From: Kiloniellaceae bacterium
GTDB lineage: Bacteria > Pseudomonadota > Alphaproteobacteria > Kiloniellales > J153
Length of the DNA: 64,000 nucleotides
Direction of reading: 5' to 3'
NCBI GenBank assembly: GCA_021776095.1
Contig: JAJFGO010000106.1
Location: 1-64,000, forward strand
Part shown: positions 55,001 to 62,314 of the stretch, piece after piece
Position numbering within the stretch: position 1 is the first letter of the stretch
Layout: every line of letters begins with the position of its first letter
Notes under the pieces: model-generated
Told to the model about the DNA's origin: nothing
The model's database searches: none
What the model saw: only the letters and a program-made list of their open reading frames with translations
Made by a program: the position numbers and the translations under genes

Positions 55001-58000
55001 CGAGGAAGAGCATCTTCCGGGAGGCAACGAGGACACTTTCCCGGCGGCGGACGGCGACACGGCGGTGACGCCTCCCGGTTCCGACGTGACCACGACGATC
55101 GCGACGGGCTCGCTGGCTCCGCTGGTTAATTTCGGCGCCGACACGCCGGGCACCTTCAGCCTGTCGGCGGACTTAAGCGGCCTGCCGGCCCTGACATCGA
55201 ACGGCGAGACCGTCCTGTACGGCTTTATAACCAATGTGCTTGTCGGCTTCGTGGATGTCGACGACCCAGTGGGGGACTCCCGTGAGGGCGTGTTCGACAG
55301 CGACGACCGGCTCGTGTTCTCGCTGCATCTGAATCCGAACGGCAGCTATATCTTCGAGCTTCGCGACCAGCTCGATCATCCGCTGACCGACGATCCTGAC
55401 ACGCCGGTTACCGAGACGGCGTTCGAGGACATCCTCGGGATCGACTTCTCGTCCATCGTCGTGGCCACGGACGCCGACGGCGATACGACCGGCCTCGACG
55501 CGGGCGCCTTCACGATCGACGTGATCGACGACGTGCCGCGGGCACGAGAAGACGGCTTCACGGTCGACGAGGACGGCCTGGCGGGCGGTAATCCGGGCGG
55601 GCCCGGCGACACGGCCCTCGCGGTGACGATGCCCGTGCACAGCCTGTTCGGTCCCGAAGGCGGCTTCGGCGCCGACGGTCCGGGCGATATCGACTTCGCC
55701 TCGCTCGACGGGACCACGGCCGAGGCCTTGAGCGGAGCCACGACGGTGCCGCTTACCTCAAGCGGCGACGCGATCACCTATGATTGGGACGGGGCGACCC
55801 ACACGCTCACCGCCGTGGCCGACCTGGGCGGCGCCGACGAGCGGCCCGTCTTCACCTTGCAGGTCACCAACCTCAACGCCGGCATAGTCACCTTCAAGTT
55901 GCTCGACGCGGTCGATCACCCGCTGACCGACGACCCGGGTACAGGAACGGTGGAGACGGCGTTCGAGGACGATTTGCGCCTCAATCTGCCGTTCTCGGTG
56001 ACCGACTTCGACGGCGACGCGAGCACGCATACGCTGCAAGTCGTGATCGACGACGATTCACCGATCATCGATGGTGCGGAGGGCTCGACGGTCACTCACG
56101 ACGAGACGCCGGGCATCGACCTCGACGCCGACGATACGGCCAATCCGCGTCCGACGGCTCTCGCGGCGGCAATTCTCGCGCTCGGCTTGACCGAGATAGG
56201 CTCGGCCCAAAGCAACGGGCCGGTGGTCAACGTCAGCATCGGCGCCGACGAGCCCGGCGGGCTATCACTCACCGATGCCGCCGGGGCGTTCCTCGACGGG
56301 GTCGACAGCGGGCTGGATCGGACATCGGACAACCTCGACATCTTCCTGTTCACCGACGCGGATGACCCGCGCCTGGTGTACGGGCGGGCGGGGACCGACG
56401 CCACGGACGCGGAGATCGGCGAGACCGCTTTCCTGGTGTACTTGGATAGCACCGACAACTCGCTCTGGGTCACCCAGTTCGACGCGGTTGAGCATCCCAA
56501 CGCGCTCGATCCCGACGATACGGTCAGCGTTTCCGACAAGATCTTCGTCACCGCGACCGACGAGGACGGCGATGCCGCGACCACGGACGAGGCGGTCACC
56601 GTCGCCTTCCAGGACGACGGGCCGGTCGCGAACGACGACTTCGACTTTACCGCTCTCGGCAGTTCAACCAGGGGCAACGTCATCACCGGCGAGGACGCGA
56701 ACGATCCGGATGGCTCGCCGGACCTCAGCGAGGCCGACAGTCCCGGCGCGGACGGGGTCGGGGCGATCCGTTCGATCGCGCACGACGGGATTACCTATAC
56801 CCTGAATGCGGCAGGCACCGGCTTCACGTTTGCGGTGACCGGCCCAACATCAGGTAACACGGACCCGAACAACGCGACCTTCGATCCGCTGACGGGCGAG
56901 CTGACCATCGAAACGGAGCAGGGTGGCACATTGAAGATCGACCTGCAGGACGCGGACGTGGGTGACTATGTCTACACGGCCCCAAAGGGACCAGGGGCGC
57001 CCGGCGGGACGCAGACGCTGACCTTCAATAGCTTGGCGGCCGGGACCTACGACGGTACCGACGGGGTGGTCGACGGCACATTCGAGGTCTTCGCCGACGG
57101 CGGTCTCGTGCCCATCCTGGTCAGCGGCATCAACGCCGGGCTCCCGGGCAGCAACGCCGCCGTGATCTTCGACTCGGCCAATCCCACGGGCGGCCTGACC
57201 GGTTTGGGCTCGGCCAACGAGGATTTCGGGGGCCCGGGCGTCGGCACCGCCGGCGCGGAGTTTGGCCCGTTCCCGAACTTCAAGCAGCTCGAGGAGGTGC
57301 TGATCGTCAGTAACGAGGGTTTCTTGACGGACACCATCAACAACGAGACTGGCCTCCTGTCTCCCGATGGTCTGATCGACACTCCCTTTGTCCAAGGCCT
57401 GACGACGACCACCATTGTCTTAGACTTCTCGTCCTTCGGCTCGGTGCGCCTGGACTCGATCGACGTGCTCGACGTTGGCGGCTTGATTAACCCCGACGAC
57501 CCGAACTCGGGGCCGCAGACGATGACCTTCAACCTCTACGACGCGGGCGGCGCTTTGATCGATACCATCGCCGCGACTATGTCGGGATTGACAACAGATG
57601 GTGACAATGGTTTCGAGGAGGTCGATCTCCTCGGCACGGTCGGCGTGGTGCGCTTGGAGGCCGTCATCGAAGGCTCCGGCGCGGTTGACAACATCGTGTT
57701 CGCGCCGCCCGGCGGCGAAGATGAGACCGAGGTGTTCGACTATGTGCTCGAGGACGGCGACGGCGACACGGCCGCGGCCAGCCTGGCGGTCCTGGTAAAA
57801 GCCGGCGACAGCGACGACCTCTTGTTCGGCACCGATGGGGCGGATTCCTTCTTCTTCAGCCTCTTGGCGGACGAAGGCGACATTACCATCAGCAATTTCG
57901 CCGATGGCGATACGCTGGCCTTTACCGATGTGGTGGATGTTGGCGGCGATCCAGGCCCCGATTTCGGCGAAGTCTTCGTCGACGGGTCGTTCAGCACGGA

Positions 58001-58112
58001 CGGTTCGACGGTCAATGTGACCCTGCAAAGCGGCACGATCTTGGCCATTGAGGACGTCAACAGCGTCATCGAGACGGTGGATGACCTCATCGCGAATAGC
58101 GTCATCGTTTAG
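49029..58112 (+). CDS. giant type I-secreted repeat protein with amidotransferase-like and NIDO domains
   Basis: 3027 residues, very acidic. Residues 1-160 are an N-terminal module with no signal peptide. About 234-430 is a Rossmann-like segment (VTGHDSEEHSNGEY..., VAFLNPNTD, FDLIMVGSGDGSS) like class I amidotransferase folds. About 590-2530 holds some nine repeats of the DUF5801/T1SS-143 kind, marked by (L/V)DHPLTDDP..VET.FED and DFDGDTATG. About 1115-1340 is a NIDO-type domain, apparently inserted inside the third repeat. Residues 2535-2920 form a VCBS-like tail and 2925-3027 resemble a type I secretion signal (LLFGTDGADSFFF...). RTX nonapeptides are absent. I predict a cell-surface adhesin. 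The matching type I export genes are not in the window. Confidence 0.9.
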   Translation: MTDDLGRGYGTRESNEEITASENTGNEALLGAQDAAELVGQAAISISQPAPGQNVSIQAEAGQRYVIEFEPDAAQVRVQGNDLILLFSNGATVTFENLVQVASEADAPVFEIGGQQLASSEIFGPIITSAPPTPGTGETRYDDDTGEIIDLLDPQGVIPPTELQFGLIALEPTEVLLGVETNPPVDFDVDVTAGFVDSLAAAGLTFAPGVGFGFGGGAVAAVSAVGGSGTGGAIFVTGHDSEEHSNGEYMSAGLDFLAFGHEATGGEIAQRGSFTVAFLNPNTDNGAVSAMQAQGWNVTFFDLDNDFSPAFNGSFDLIMVGSGDGSSAHRDALFNAESNFEAFINGGGGLYINTDEGFGQTWYDFVPNFGTATNNTISDSGVFTTTSAGLAIGLTEAIVDADITHSFYTGVNTDLFTVFEVTDESFGEDAGIPVAFGTRNIGISDGEFVRADTSTGGLLYEFQVGEAEIVADNIHGTDVEDGVTTSFVITNLPTGPDGAPVGFLLIDRGDDNVIEEIVGPGFSGVPINVQTGDSVWYFLPKSDFADRPDVVTFNYFTTDSDGLTSLNDGPATVTINLPDPVPTVSATDSAVDEDDIPFTDSNQPPGSDIHNLGDPPFDPDAGQSPPDGFQPTIVDGTITANFSFDEPGTIGFTQGTIDGLNALGLTSSTNDLPLSYAISNGGRTLTATAGSETVFEVTLSPGSSSGNFDYAFELIGSINHPLTDDPATGDVETKFEDPSVLPIQFQVTDLNGDSATGVFNVSIVDDVPTIGFDGAEGQYGDGVLPGSVKLWEADIHLDGAEGVVIPATAVQHFTVVYGADGPESDSSVAPALALNFLGARAPAEGPGTETEIVYDTDGTTADPALTSGGETVTVTGDAGDPRTILGFIDRDGSGTFNDGDDLVFTGQVQLSGGDPRDGQLVFELHRQLDHPDNDDPSTPDINESEFTLSDGTTVRGLDNIQFEFSVTVTDDDGDSDTLNFTVDVDDDGPQVFQTQAAIVDEDGLDARPVGTDPQINEGIPGGPGDIPDPQPGDDGNEATFVGSLNVDFGTDKPGDIDFAGLDGEPVVDASGVPVLSHGLPLTYSWDASTHTLSAVTPGGPGDGTDGSTGLPGPSGNNLVTGLGGPAGFGENTFAPNDDGSVEVDITSIFGPGGMNFFGTSFTSIFINNNGNITFDSSQSTFTPFAITGSTGNPIIAPYFADVDTRASGEPIVFDPAGNSTGTDLVYWDMDTVNGIMTITWDDVGFFSSDTSKTNAFQLRIFDNGGGDFSFEFRYEDINWTTGDASSGTDGLGGVISRAGWSSGDGVNFFELPQSGDQAQMLALEDMGSNVGVPGVWQFGVVEGGVVDVPTGAGETIFELEITDVQNGDYTLTLLNQVDHPLTDDPATTEVETAFEDDILLDLPFTVTDFDGDTATGILPVQINDDSPLVGPEQMSIAVDEDGLEPDGIAGGPGDIVVPDTDLDGNEATNSGVLDYDFGADGPGDVDFAALDGMPVMDENDDPVLSRGEQVVYRWDGDTHTLFGEVPAAPGGGGRELVQVETEPRAVFELQITDINTGAYTFALLDVLDHPLPLQGGPAVEDDIVLKLPFTVTDFDGDAATGNLFVNVNDDSPVIDGGEGMSVQEAEIVDTDGTTVTFAFGADGPDAVTPVALTFGPPAIDVAETPGELPETAIALTSDGLPVTVVAVDATTLRGFVTLPGDSDVAEKDIFTATVDPDTGEFVFTLLGPIDHPDLNQAGTDDQVRLLFDVTVKDGDGDTATQRVSVTVDDDQPALENVTLTHDETPGIDNPDDVDPASKSDGLQAALNGLFGEGGAPTELGVAQKGFDFDYGADGPGRLIGLDPITDGTDSGLLYSATNDPILLFNGPDGSVVGVVIPAGFVLTGQSLDLLISEFELPVAFVAFMEPTAEASGLPNNASSADLWFVQYLAVEHDNPADHDEAGPEGGEFANELFALDFSVEDRDGDTVTRTATITIEDDGPRLNDATVMGTVEEEHLPGGNEDTFPAADGDTAVTPPGSDVTTTIATGSLAPLVNFGADTPGTFSLSADLSGLPALTSNGETVLYGFITNVLVGFVDVDDPVGDSREGVFDSDDRLVFSLHLNPNGSYIFELRDQLDHPLTDDPDTPVTETAFEDILGIDFSSIVVATDADGDTTGLDAGAFTIDVIDDVPRAREDGFTVDEDGLAGGNPGGPGDTALAVTMPVHSLFGPEGGFGADGPGDIDFASLDGTTAEALSGATTVPLTSSGDAITYDWDGATHTLTAVADLGGADERPVFTLQVTNLNAGIVTFKLLDAVDHPLTDDPGTGTVETAFEDDLRLNLPFSVTDFDGDASTHTLQVVIDDDSPIIDGAEGSTVTHDETPGIDLDADDTANPRPTALAAAILALGLTEIGSAQSNGPVVNVSIGADEPGGLSLTDAAGAFLDGVDSGLDRTSDNLDIFLFTDADDPRLVYGRAGTDATDAEIGETAFLVYLDSTDNSLWVTQFDAVEHPNALDPDDTVSVSDKIFVTATDEDGDAATTDEAVTVAFQDDGPVANDDFDFTALGSSTRGNVITGEDANDPDGSPDLSEADSPGADGVGAIRSIAHDGITYTLNAAGTGFTFAVTGPTSGNTDPNNATFDPLTGELTIETEQGGTLKIDLQDADVGDYVYTAPKGPGAPGGTQTLTFNSLAAGTYDGTDGVVDGTFEVFADGGLVPILVSGINAGLPGSNAAVIFDSANPTGGLTGLGSANEDFGGPGVGTAGAEFGPFPNFKQLEEVLIVSNEGFLTDTINNETGLLSPDGLIDTPFVQGLTTTTIVLDFSSFGSVRLDSIDVLDVGGLINPDDPNSGPQTMTFNLYDAGGALIDTIAATMSGLTTDGDNGFEEVDLLGTVGVVRLEAVIEGSGAVDNIVFAPPGGEDETEVFDYVLEDGDGDTAAASLAVLVKAGDSDDLLFGTDGADSFFFSLLADEGDITISNFADGDTLAFTDVVDVGGDPGPDFGEVFVDGSFSTDGSTVNVTLQSGTILAIEDVNSVIETVDDLIANSVIV

Positions 58113-58143
58113 CTTGGCCGACCCGCTTCGGCGGGATCGGTTC

Positions 58144-58175
58144 AATGGGGGCGCAGGTAGCGCCCCCATTTTTTT
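58144..58175 (+). terminator. rho-independent terminator after giant gene
   Basis: Perfect 11-bp stem AATGGGGGCGC (58144-58154) and GCGCCCCCATT (58160-58170) with a 5-base loop, followed by five more T. It lies 31 bases after the stop of the giant gene. Confidence 0.9.
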
Positions 58176-58213
58176 GCCCGGGCGGCGGGCCCCGTCGCCG
58201 CATCTCGGGAGGG

Positions 58214-58246
58214 TTAATAAAACGTTAAGATTAAGTGCCGTATAAT
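58214..58246 (+). promoter_or_regulatory. perfect CtrA box and TATAAT before small secreted gene
   Basis: TTAA-TAAAACG-TTAA (58214-58228) matches the CtrA consensus TTAA-N7-TTAA exactly. TATAAT follows at 58241-58246. The CtrA box covers the -35 region, the usual place for CtrA-activated promoters. It lies 124 bases before the secreted-protein gene. Confidence 0.6.
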
Positions 58247-58369
58247 CGGGTGGAGTGACGTCCCGCTCGTGTCCTTTTTGTGGCTTCGGGCAAATAGTGC
58301 TGAAATTCAGCGGTTGCGCTTTATGTTGGGGTCAACCGTTGGTGTTGCGACGAATTAGAAGGATACCCG

Positions 58370-58846
58370 ATGCGGCTTTTGGCCCGAGGAAAAACGGTCA
58401 GGTTCTCCTGGCGCGGGATAGTCCAGCCGATCGTGTTGGTCTTGGTGGGATTGCTCATGGGACCGACGGGCCTGGCCCAGGGTGAAAGCATTGGCCCCGC
58501 GATCTGGGTGCCCGCTGCGCCGACGGCCCCGGGCGGGCCGATCGTTCTGGTGCCTTATGAACAGACGCTGACGAATTCGGGCCTCGGCTCGGAGCCCCAA
58601 CCCTGGGTTCCCGATTACCTCGCCTCGCCGGGTCCCGATCCATTCGGGGGCAATATGCAAAGCGGGCTGCTGCCGGGGGATTTGGGCTGGGCCGGGACCG
58701 GATTTGAGGGCCAGCAAGCCAGGCGGCCCGGTACGGACCCGGCACAGGGCACTTACACCTTCTCAGACGTATTGCGCGACGTTGACTGGCGTCGCGAAAC
58801 GGCGGCACGCTTGCGCGCCCAATCGGACATCCAGTCTAGATTTTAA
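58370..58846 (+). CDS. small secreted hypothetical protein
   Basis: 158 residues. A basic N-terminus and hydrophobic segment (about 14-35, QPIVLVLVGLLMGPTGLA) form a signal peptide. The mature part is Gly/Pro-rich, with repeated YEQTL/PDPF-like segments but no domain I recognise. The end (VLRDVDWRRETAARLRAQ) is amphipathic. It follows the giant secreted gene and has its own promoter with a CtrA box. Co-regulation with the giant protein is plausible. Confidence 0.6.
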   Translation: MRLLARGKTVRFSWRGIVQPIVLVLVGLLMGPTGLAQGESIGPAIWVPAAPTAPGGPIVLVPYEQTLTNSGLGSEPQPWVPDYLASPGPDPFGGNMQSGLLPGDLGWAGTGFEGQQARRPGTDPAQGTYTFSDVLRDVDWRRETAARLRAQSDIQSRF

Positions 58847-58915
58847 GGCGCGATCCGAGTCGGTCGAATCGTGCGTTAAGATAGGCCGGCCCTTCAATCG
58901 GACCTAGCTATTGAC

Positions 58916-58939
58916 CGGGAGTTCATTGCTCTCCCGGAA
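58916..58939. terminator. hairpin between convergent genes
   Basis: CCGGGAG and CTCCCGG pair around TTCATTGCT between the small secreted gene and the LysR gene. No T-run follows on either strand, so termination is uncertain. Confidence 0.4.
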
Positions 58940-58997
58940 TATGCTCTAGCAGCTTGTAGCGGTCGCGCTTGGAAATCCCCTTGAAGTCTATTTCCAT
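58923..58997 (-). pseudogene. N-terminal stub of a flavin-reductase-like gene
   Basis: A 24-codon frame starting MEIDFKGISKRDRYKLLEH, then soon a stop. The start resembles the N-terminus of flavin reductase/flavoredoxin (DIM6/NTAB) proteins, typically MEIDF..LSARDRYKLL. GGGAAAG precedes it, nine bases after the LysR stop. I infer that a downstream flavin-reductase gene was deleted after residue 18 or so. Alternatively it is a chance frame. Confidence 0.5.
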
Positions 58998-59006
58998 ATT
59001 CTTTCC

Positions 59007-59906
59007 CTATAGGCTGGCCGGCGTTTTTTGGGACTGCGTCTCCATGACCGAGCGAATGAACAGCTTGGTCAGTTTCGAAAGCGGCTTGAGTTTCGAGTAG
59101 AAGAGATAGGCGGTAATCTGGATCGCGGGGTCGAAAGGCTTGACGGTTAGCCCTTGAAAATTTCCCTGACTTTCTACGTACTCGTCGACCAGGGCCACAC
59201 CAAAACCCTTTTTTACCAAGGTGCTGGCCACTGCGGTGTAGCGCGTTTCGATGGACCAGGCGATGTCTTCGCCCGCCGCCTCGAAAGCCGCCGCGATCAG
59301 ATTTCCTAGCGGCGATCCGCGCGTCATCATGATGAAGGGGTAGGCCCTCAGGTCCTTCGGCGTGACCACGTCGAGGTCTGTCAGGGGATGCGCCTCCGGT
59401 ACTATACAGACCATTCTGCCCATCTTAATGGGCCGGAGGGCCAAGTCTGGCGTTTCCGCGGGGGTGAGCGCCAGGCCGACATCGGCAGTGTTGGCCTGGG
59501 TGTGCTGAACCACGTTTTCCCGCCGCCGGATATCGAGTGTAACCTGGACCTTGGGGCGCTCCCGTAAAAAGGATTCCAAGGCCTGGGGGACAATCGAATG
59601 GGCCAGGCCGGGGGTGGCGACGATACGCAGGCTACCGGCCTTGGCATCCCGGATATCGTGAATCCGATCCTGAACCGCTTTGATCGAGGCAAATAGCGGA
59701 TTAATTTCCTCGTAGAGCCTTTGAGCCTCGTCGGTCGGGCAAAGCCGGCCACCCAGGCGCTCGAACAGTTGAAAGCCCAGGCTGGCCTCGGTGTGCTTGA
59801 TCATGCGGCTGACGGCGGGCTGCGAGACGCCAAGGCTGTCGGCGGCATTGGCGACGCCGCCGGAGGCGACAACGGCCCTGAAAACTTCCAGTTGTCTCAC
59901 GTTCAT
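59007..59906 (-). CDS. LysR-family transcriptional regulator
   Basis: 299 residues. The N-terminal winged helix-turn-helix is MNVRQLEVFRAVVASGGVANAADSLGVSQPAVSRMIKHTEASLGFQLFER, with a periplasmic-binding-protein-like sensor domain after residue 90. I chose the ATG at 59906, where the classic LysR N-terminus begins. It is divergent from the carbamoylase and TRAP genes and is their likely regulator. The inducer may be a carbamoyl- or D-amino acid; this is inference. TAACA-CTC-TGTTA at 59911-59923 next to its start may be an autoregulatory site. Confidence 0.92.
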   Translation of the reverse strand: MNVRQLEVFRAVVASGGVANAADSLGVSQPAVSRMIKHTEASLGFQLFERLGGRLCPTDEAQRLYEEINPLFASIKAVQDRIHDIRDAKAGSLRIVATPGLAHSIVPQALESFLRERPKVQVTLDIRRRENVVQHTQANTADVGLALTPAETPDLALRPIKMGRMVCIVPEAHPLTDLDVVTPKDLRAYPFIMMTRGSPLGNLIAAAFEAAGEDIAWSIETRYTAVASTLVKKGFGVALVDEYVESQGNFQGLTVKPFDPAIQITAYLFYSKLKPLSKLTKLFIRSVMETQSQKTPASL

Positions 59907-59910
59907 CAGA

Positions 59911-59923
59911 TAACACTCTGTTA
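59911..59923. promoter_or_regulatory. palindrome, candidate LysR operator
   Basis: TAACA-CTC-TGTTA, a perfect 5-bp inverted repeat with a 3-base centre, with the T-N11-A form of LysR sites. It lies four bases before the LysR start codon in the divergent spacer. Its role is inferred from position only. Confidence 0.4.
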
Positions 59924-60090
59924 AGTCCAATGCCTGAAATAGCATATGACATTATCTAGCGCTCGATCTAGCCTGTTTTCTCGAGGCTCGGGGCCCGAGC
60001 ATGGGCGGACCCCCAATTCTCGGCATGGCGGGCCGGGTGTCCGGCCATGGTTTGAATTGCAGCGGGCGTGAATTGAAGAGGGATAGAGAC

Positions 60091-61020
60091 ATGAGCCGGA
60101 TCATCAATGTCGGCGCCGCCCAGATGGGACCGATCGCCCCCAACGAAAGCCGGGCCAGTGCGGTCAACCGCATGATGGACTTGTTGCGGCAGGCCAAGAG
60201 CCGGGGCTGCGACCTGGTGGTGTTCCCGGAGATGGCCCTGACCACCTTCTTTCCCCGCTACTACGAAGAAGACATCGCCAAGATGGACCCTTTCTTCGAG
60301 CGCGAGATGCCGGGGCCGGAAACCCAGCCCTTGTTCGACGCGGCTGCCGAAGCCGATATCGCCTTCTACCTGGGCTATTGCGAACTGACGCCCGACGGTC
60401 ACCGATTTAACACCTCGATCCTGGTCGACCGCGGCAAGATCGTCGGTAAATACCGTAAGGTTCACCTGCCCGGGCATGCGGAATACGACAGCCGGCGGCC
60501 CTGGCAACATCTTGAGAAGCGCTATTTCGAGCCCGGCGACTTGGGCTGGCCGGTTTGGCGCTGCAAGAATGGCATCATGGGCATGGCGATTTGCAACGAC
60601 CGGCGCTGGCCGGAGACTTTCCGGGTGATGAGCCTCAAGGGTGTGGAGCTGGTGATGCTCGGCTACAACACGCCGGATCGCAATACCTCCGCGACCGAGC
60701 CCAACCACCTACGCATGTTCCACAACCACCTGGTTATGCAGGCGGGGGCCTACCAGAACTCGTGCTATGTCGTCGGCACCGCCAAGGCCGGTGTTGAGGA
60801 CGGCTGCATGTTGATCGGGGGATCCTGCATTGCACAGCCTTCGGGCGAGATCGTCGCCCTGGCCTCGACGCTCGAGGATGAGTTGATCACCGCCCCTTGC
60901 GACCTCGACCTCGCCAAGATGGGTAAGGAGACGGTGTTCAATTACGCCAAGCACCGCCGTATAGAGCATTACGGTATCATCAGCAGCCAGACCGGCGTCG
61001 AGATTCCTGAAGGTATCTAA
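60091..61020 (+). CDS. N-carbamoyl-D-amino-acid hydrolase-like nitrilase-superfamily enzyme
   Basis: 309-residue carbon-nitrogen hydrolase. The catalytic triad is Glu47 (VFPEMALTTFFPR), Lys123 (KYRKVHLPG) and Cys168 (MAICNDRRWPE). Many segments match Agrobacterium N-carbamoyl-D-amino acid amidohydrolase (RFNTSILVD, QHLEKRYFEPGDLG, GYNTP, SMQAG-like VMQAGAYQN, TGEIVAL-like). It would release D-amino acid, CO2 and ammonia. I chose the ATG at 60091, preceded by GAAGAGGGA. It is divergent from LysR and 144 bases before the TRAP genes, which suggests import and hydrolysis of carbamoyl compounds. Confidence 0.88.
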   Translation: MSRIINVGAAQMGPIAPNESRASAVNRMMDLLRQAKSRGCDLVVFPEMALTTFFPRYYEEDIAKMDPFFEREMPGPETQPLFDAAAEADIAFYLGYCELTPDGHRFNTSILVDRGKIVGKYRKVHLPGHAEYDSRRPWQHLEKRYFEPGDLGWPVWRCKNGIMGMAICNDRRWPETFRVMSLKGVELVMLGYNTPDRNTSATEPNHLRMFHNHLVMQAGAYQNSCYVVGTAKAGVEDGCMLIGGSCIAQPSGEIVALASTLEDELITAPCDLDLAKMGKETVFNYAKHRRIEHYGIISSQTGVEIPEGI

Positions 61021-61164
61021 CCCATTCGTCCGAATGTTCAATCGAGGGTGAACGGCCACAAGACGCAAAAGACGATAGAAAGCCCAGACGATAAACGGGT
61101 CAAGCATTGCTGGGCGTTGCGGCACCCGAAGGGTGCAATACCAAGAATCAACAGGAGGTGCATT

Positions 61165-62226
61165 ATGACCGTATCGACATTATCCAGAAGGACCGCGGGC
61201 CTCGGCCTAGCCGGCGCCATGGCCCTGACCTTGAGCGTGGCCAGCCAGGACGCTTTGGCCGCGAACGCGAAGTATTCCGATCACGATGCTCCGGGCGGTA
61301 TGCGGACCGACTTCGTGAAAGACGTATGGTTGCCGGAGATCGAGAAGCAAACCGGCGGCGAGTTGAAAATCCGTCAGTTCTTCGGCGGCACCCTGCTCAA
61401 ATCCAAGGAGGTCTTGAAGGGTGTCGGCGACAACGTCGCCCAGATGGGCTTCGCCTTCCCCGGTCACTACCCGCGCCGGATGCTGGCCCATTCTATCTTC
61501 GCCATGTTCCCCAAGGGTCCGGAAAAGTTCGAGAATCAAGCCTGGCTCTATCATCAGGCCTACGAGGAAATCCCGGCCTTGAAGGCGGAACTGGCGAAAT
61601 CCAACGTCGTGCCCCTGATGATCACGGCCGGCTTGCCTGGGGCCTTCGCCGGCAAGAAGCCGCTGGGCGGCCTTGCCGATATCAAGGGTGACAAGTGGCG
61701 CGCCGGTGGCAAATGGCTGCTTCGGTATCTGGGCAGTGCCGGCGCTTCGCCGGTTTCCGTGCCTTGGGGCGATGTTTATGTCGCTCTGCAAACCGGCACC
61801 ATCGACGGTGTTTTCACCAACTACGACGGGCTGCATCTAATGAAGTTCGACGAGGTGGCCTCGAACCTGCTGATCTCGAAGAAACTGTGGTATGCGACGC
61901 CCTTCGTGCACTTCATGAACAAGGAATTCTTCGACGGTCTGCCTAAGAATGTTCAGGACGGCGTTGTCGCGGCGTCCAAGACCGCCGAACAGAAATTCGG
62001 CGCTGTCTATGACGCAGCCTTTGACAAGGTGAGGTCGGAACAAGTTGCGTCCGGCTTTAAGGTGACGGAGCTTTCGTCCGCCGATATCGATGCTTGGGCG
62101 GATTCGAGCAATCTTTCCAAGCATCAGGACGACTGGGTCAAGGAAGCGACCGAGGCCGGCCTGACCAACGCGGCGGAAATCATGGAGCAAATGCGTGGTC
62201 TCCATAAACAAGCCATGAGCCGCTAG
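61165..62226 (+). CDS. dctP: TRAP transporter substrate-binding protein (DctP family)
   Basis: 353-residue periplasmic binding protein. The N-terminus LSRRTAGLGLAGAMALTLS may be a Tat-type signal, cut near ALAANA (residue 34). Family segments are GGELKIRQFFGGTLLKSKEVLKGVGDNVAQMGF and WGDVYVALQTGTIDGVFTNYDG, the conserved ligand-site region. AGGAGGTG lies upstream of the ATG. It is the first gene of a TRAP operon with DctQ and DctM, next to the carbamoylase; the ligand is unknown but may be an N-carbamoyl compound. Confidence 0.94.
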   Translation: MTVSTLSRRTAGLGLAGAMALTLSVASQDALAANAKYSDHDAPGGMRTDFVKDVWLPEIEKQTGGELKIRQFFGGTLLKSKEVLKGVGDNVAQMGFAFPGHYPRRMLAHSIFAMFPKGPEKFENQAWLYHQAYEEIPALKAELAKSNVVPLMITAGLPGAFAGKKPLGGLADIKGDKWRAGGKWLLRYLGSAGASPVSVPWGDVYVALQTGTIDGVFTNYDGLHLMKFDEVASNLLISKKLWYATPFVHFMNKEFFDGLPKNVQDGVVAASKTAEQKFGAVYDAAFDKVRSEQVASGFKVTELSSADIDAWADSSNLSKHQDDWVKEATEAGLTNAAEIMEQMRGLHKQAMSR

Positions 62227-62249
62227 TCCCAAGCGGCCTACGATCAATC

Positions 62250-62287
62250 CCTCCCGCCGCCCAAGTACCGCTTCGGGCGGCGGGAGG
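62250..62287 (+). terminator. strong hairpin between dctP and dctQ
   Basis: A perfect 13-bp stem CCTCCCGCCGCCC (62250-62262) and GGGCGGCGGGAGG (62275-62287), loop 12 bases, in the 88-base gap between dctP and dctQ. There is no T-run. Such structures are known to raise expression of the binding protein over the permease in other operons. Confidence 0.6.
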
Positions 62288-62314
62288 CTGCGATTCCCCG
62301 GCAGGGAGGCGATC

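Noticed and set aside
49029-58112. RTX toxin/adhesin with nonapeptide repeats
   Set aside because: No GGxGxDxUx repeats are present; the protein has DUF5801-type repeats and a different C-terminal secretion signal.
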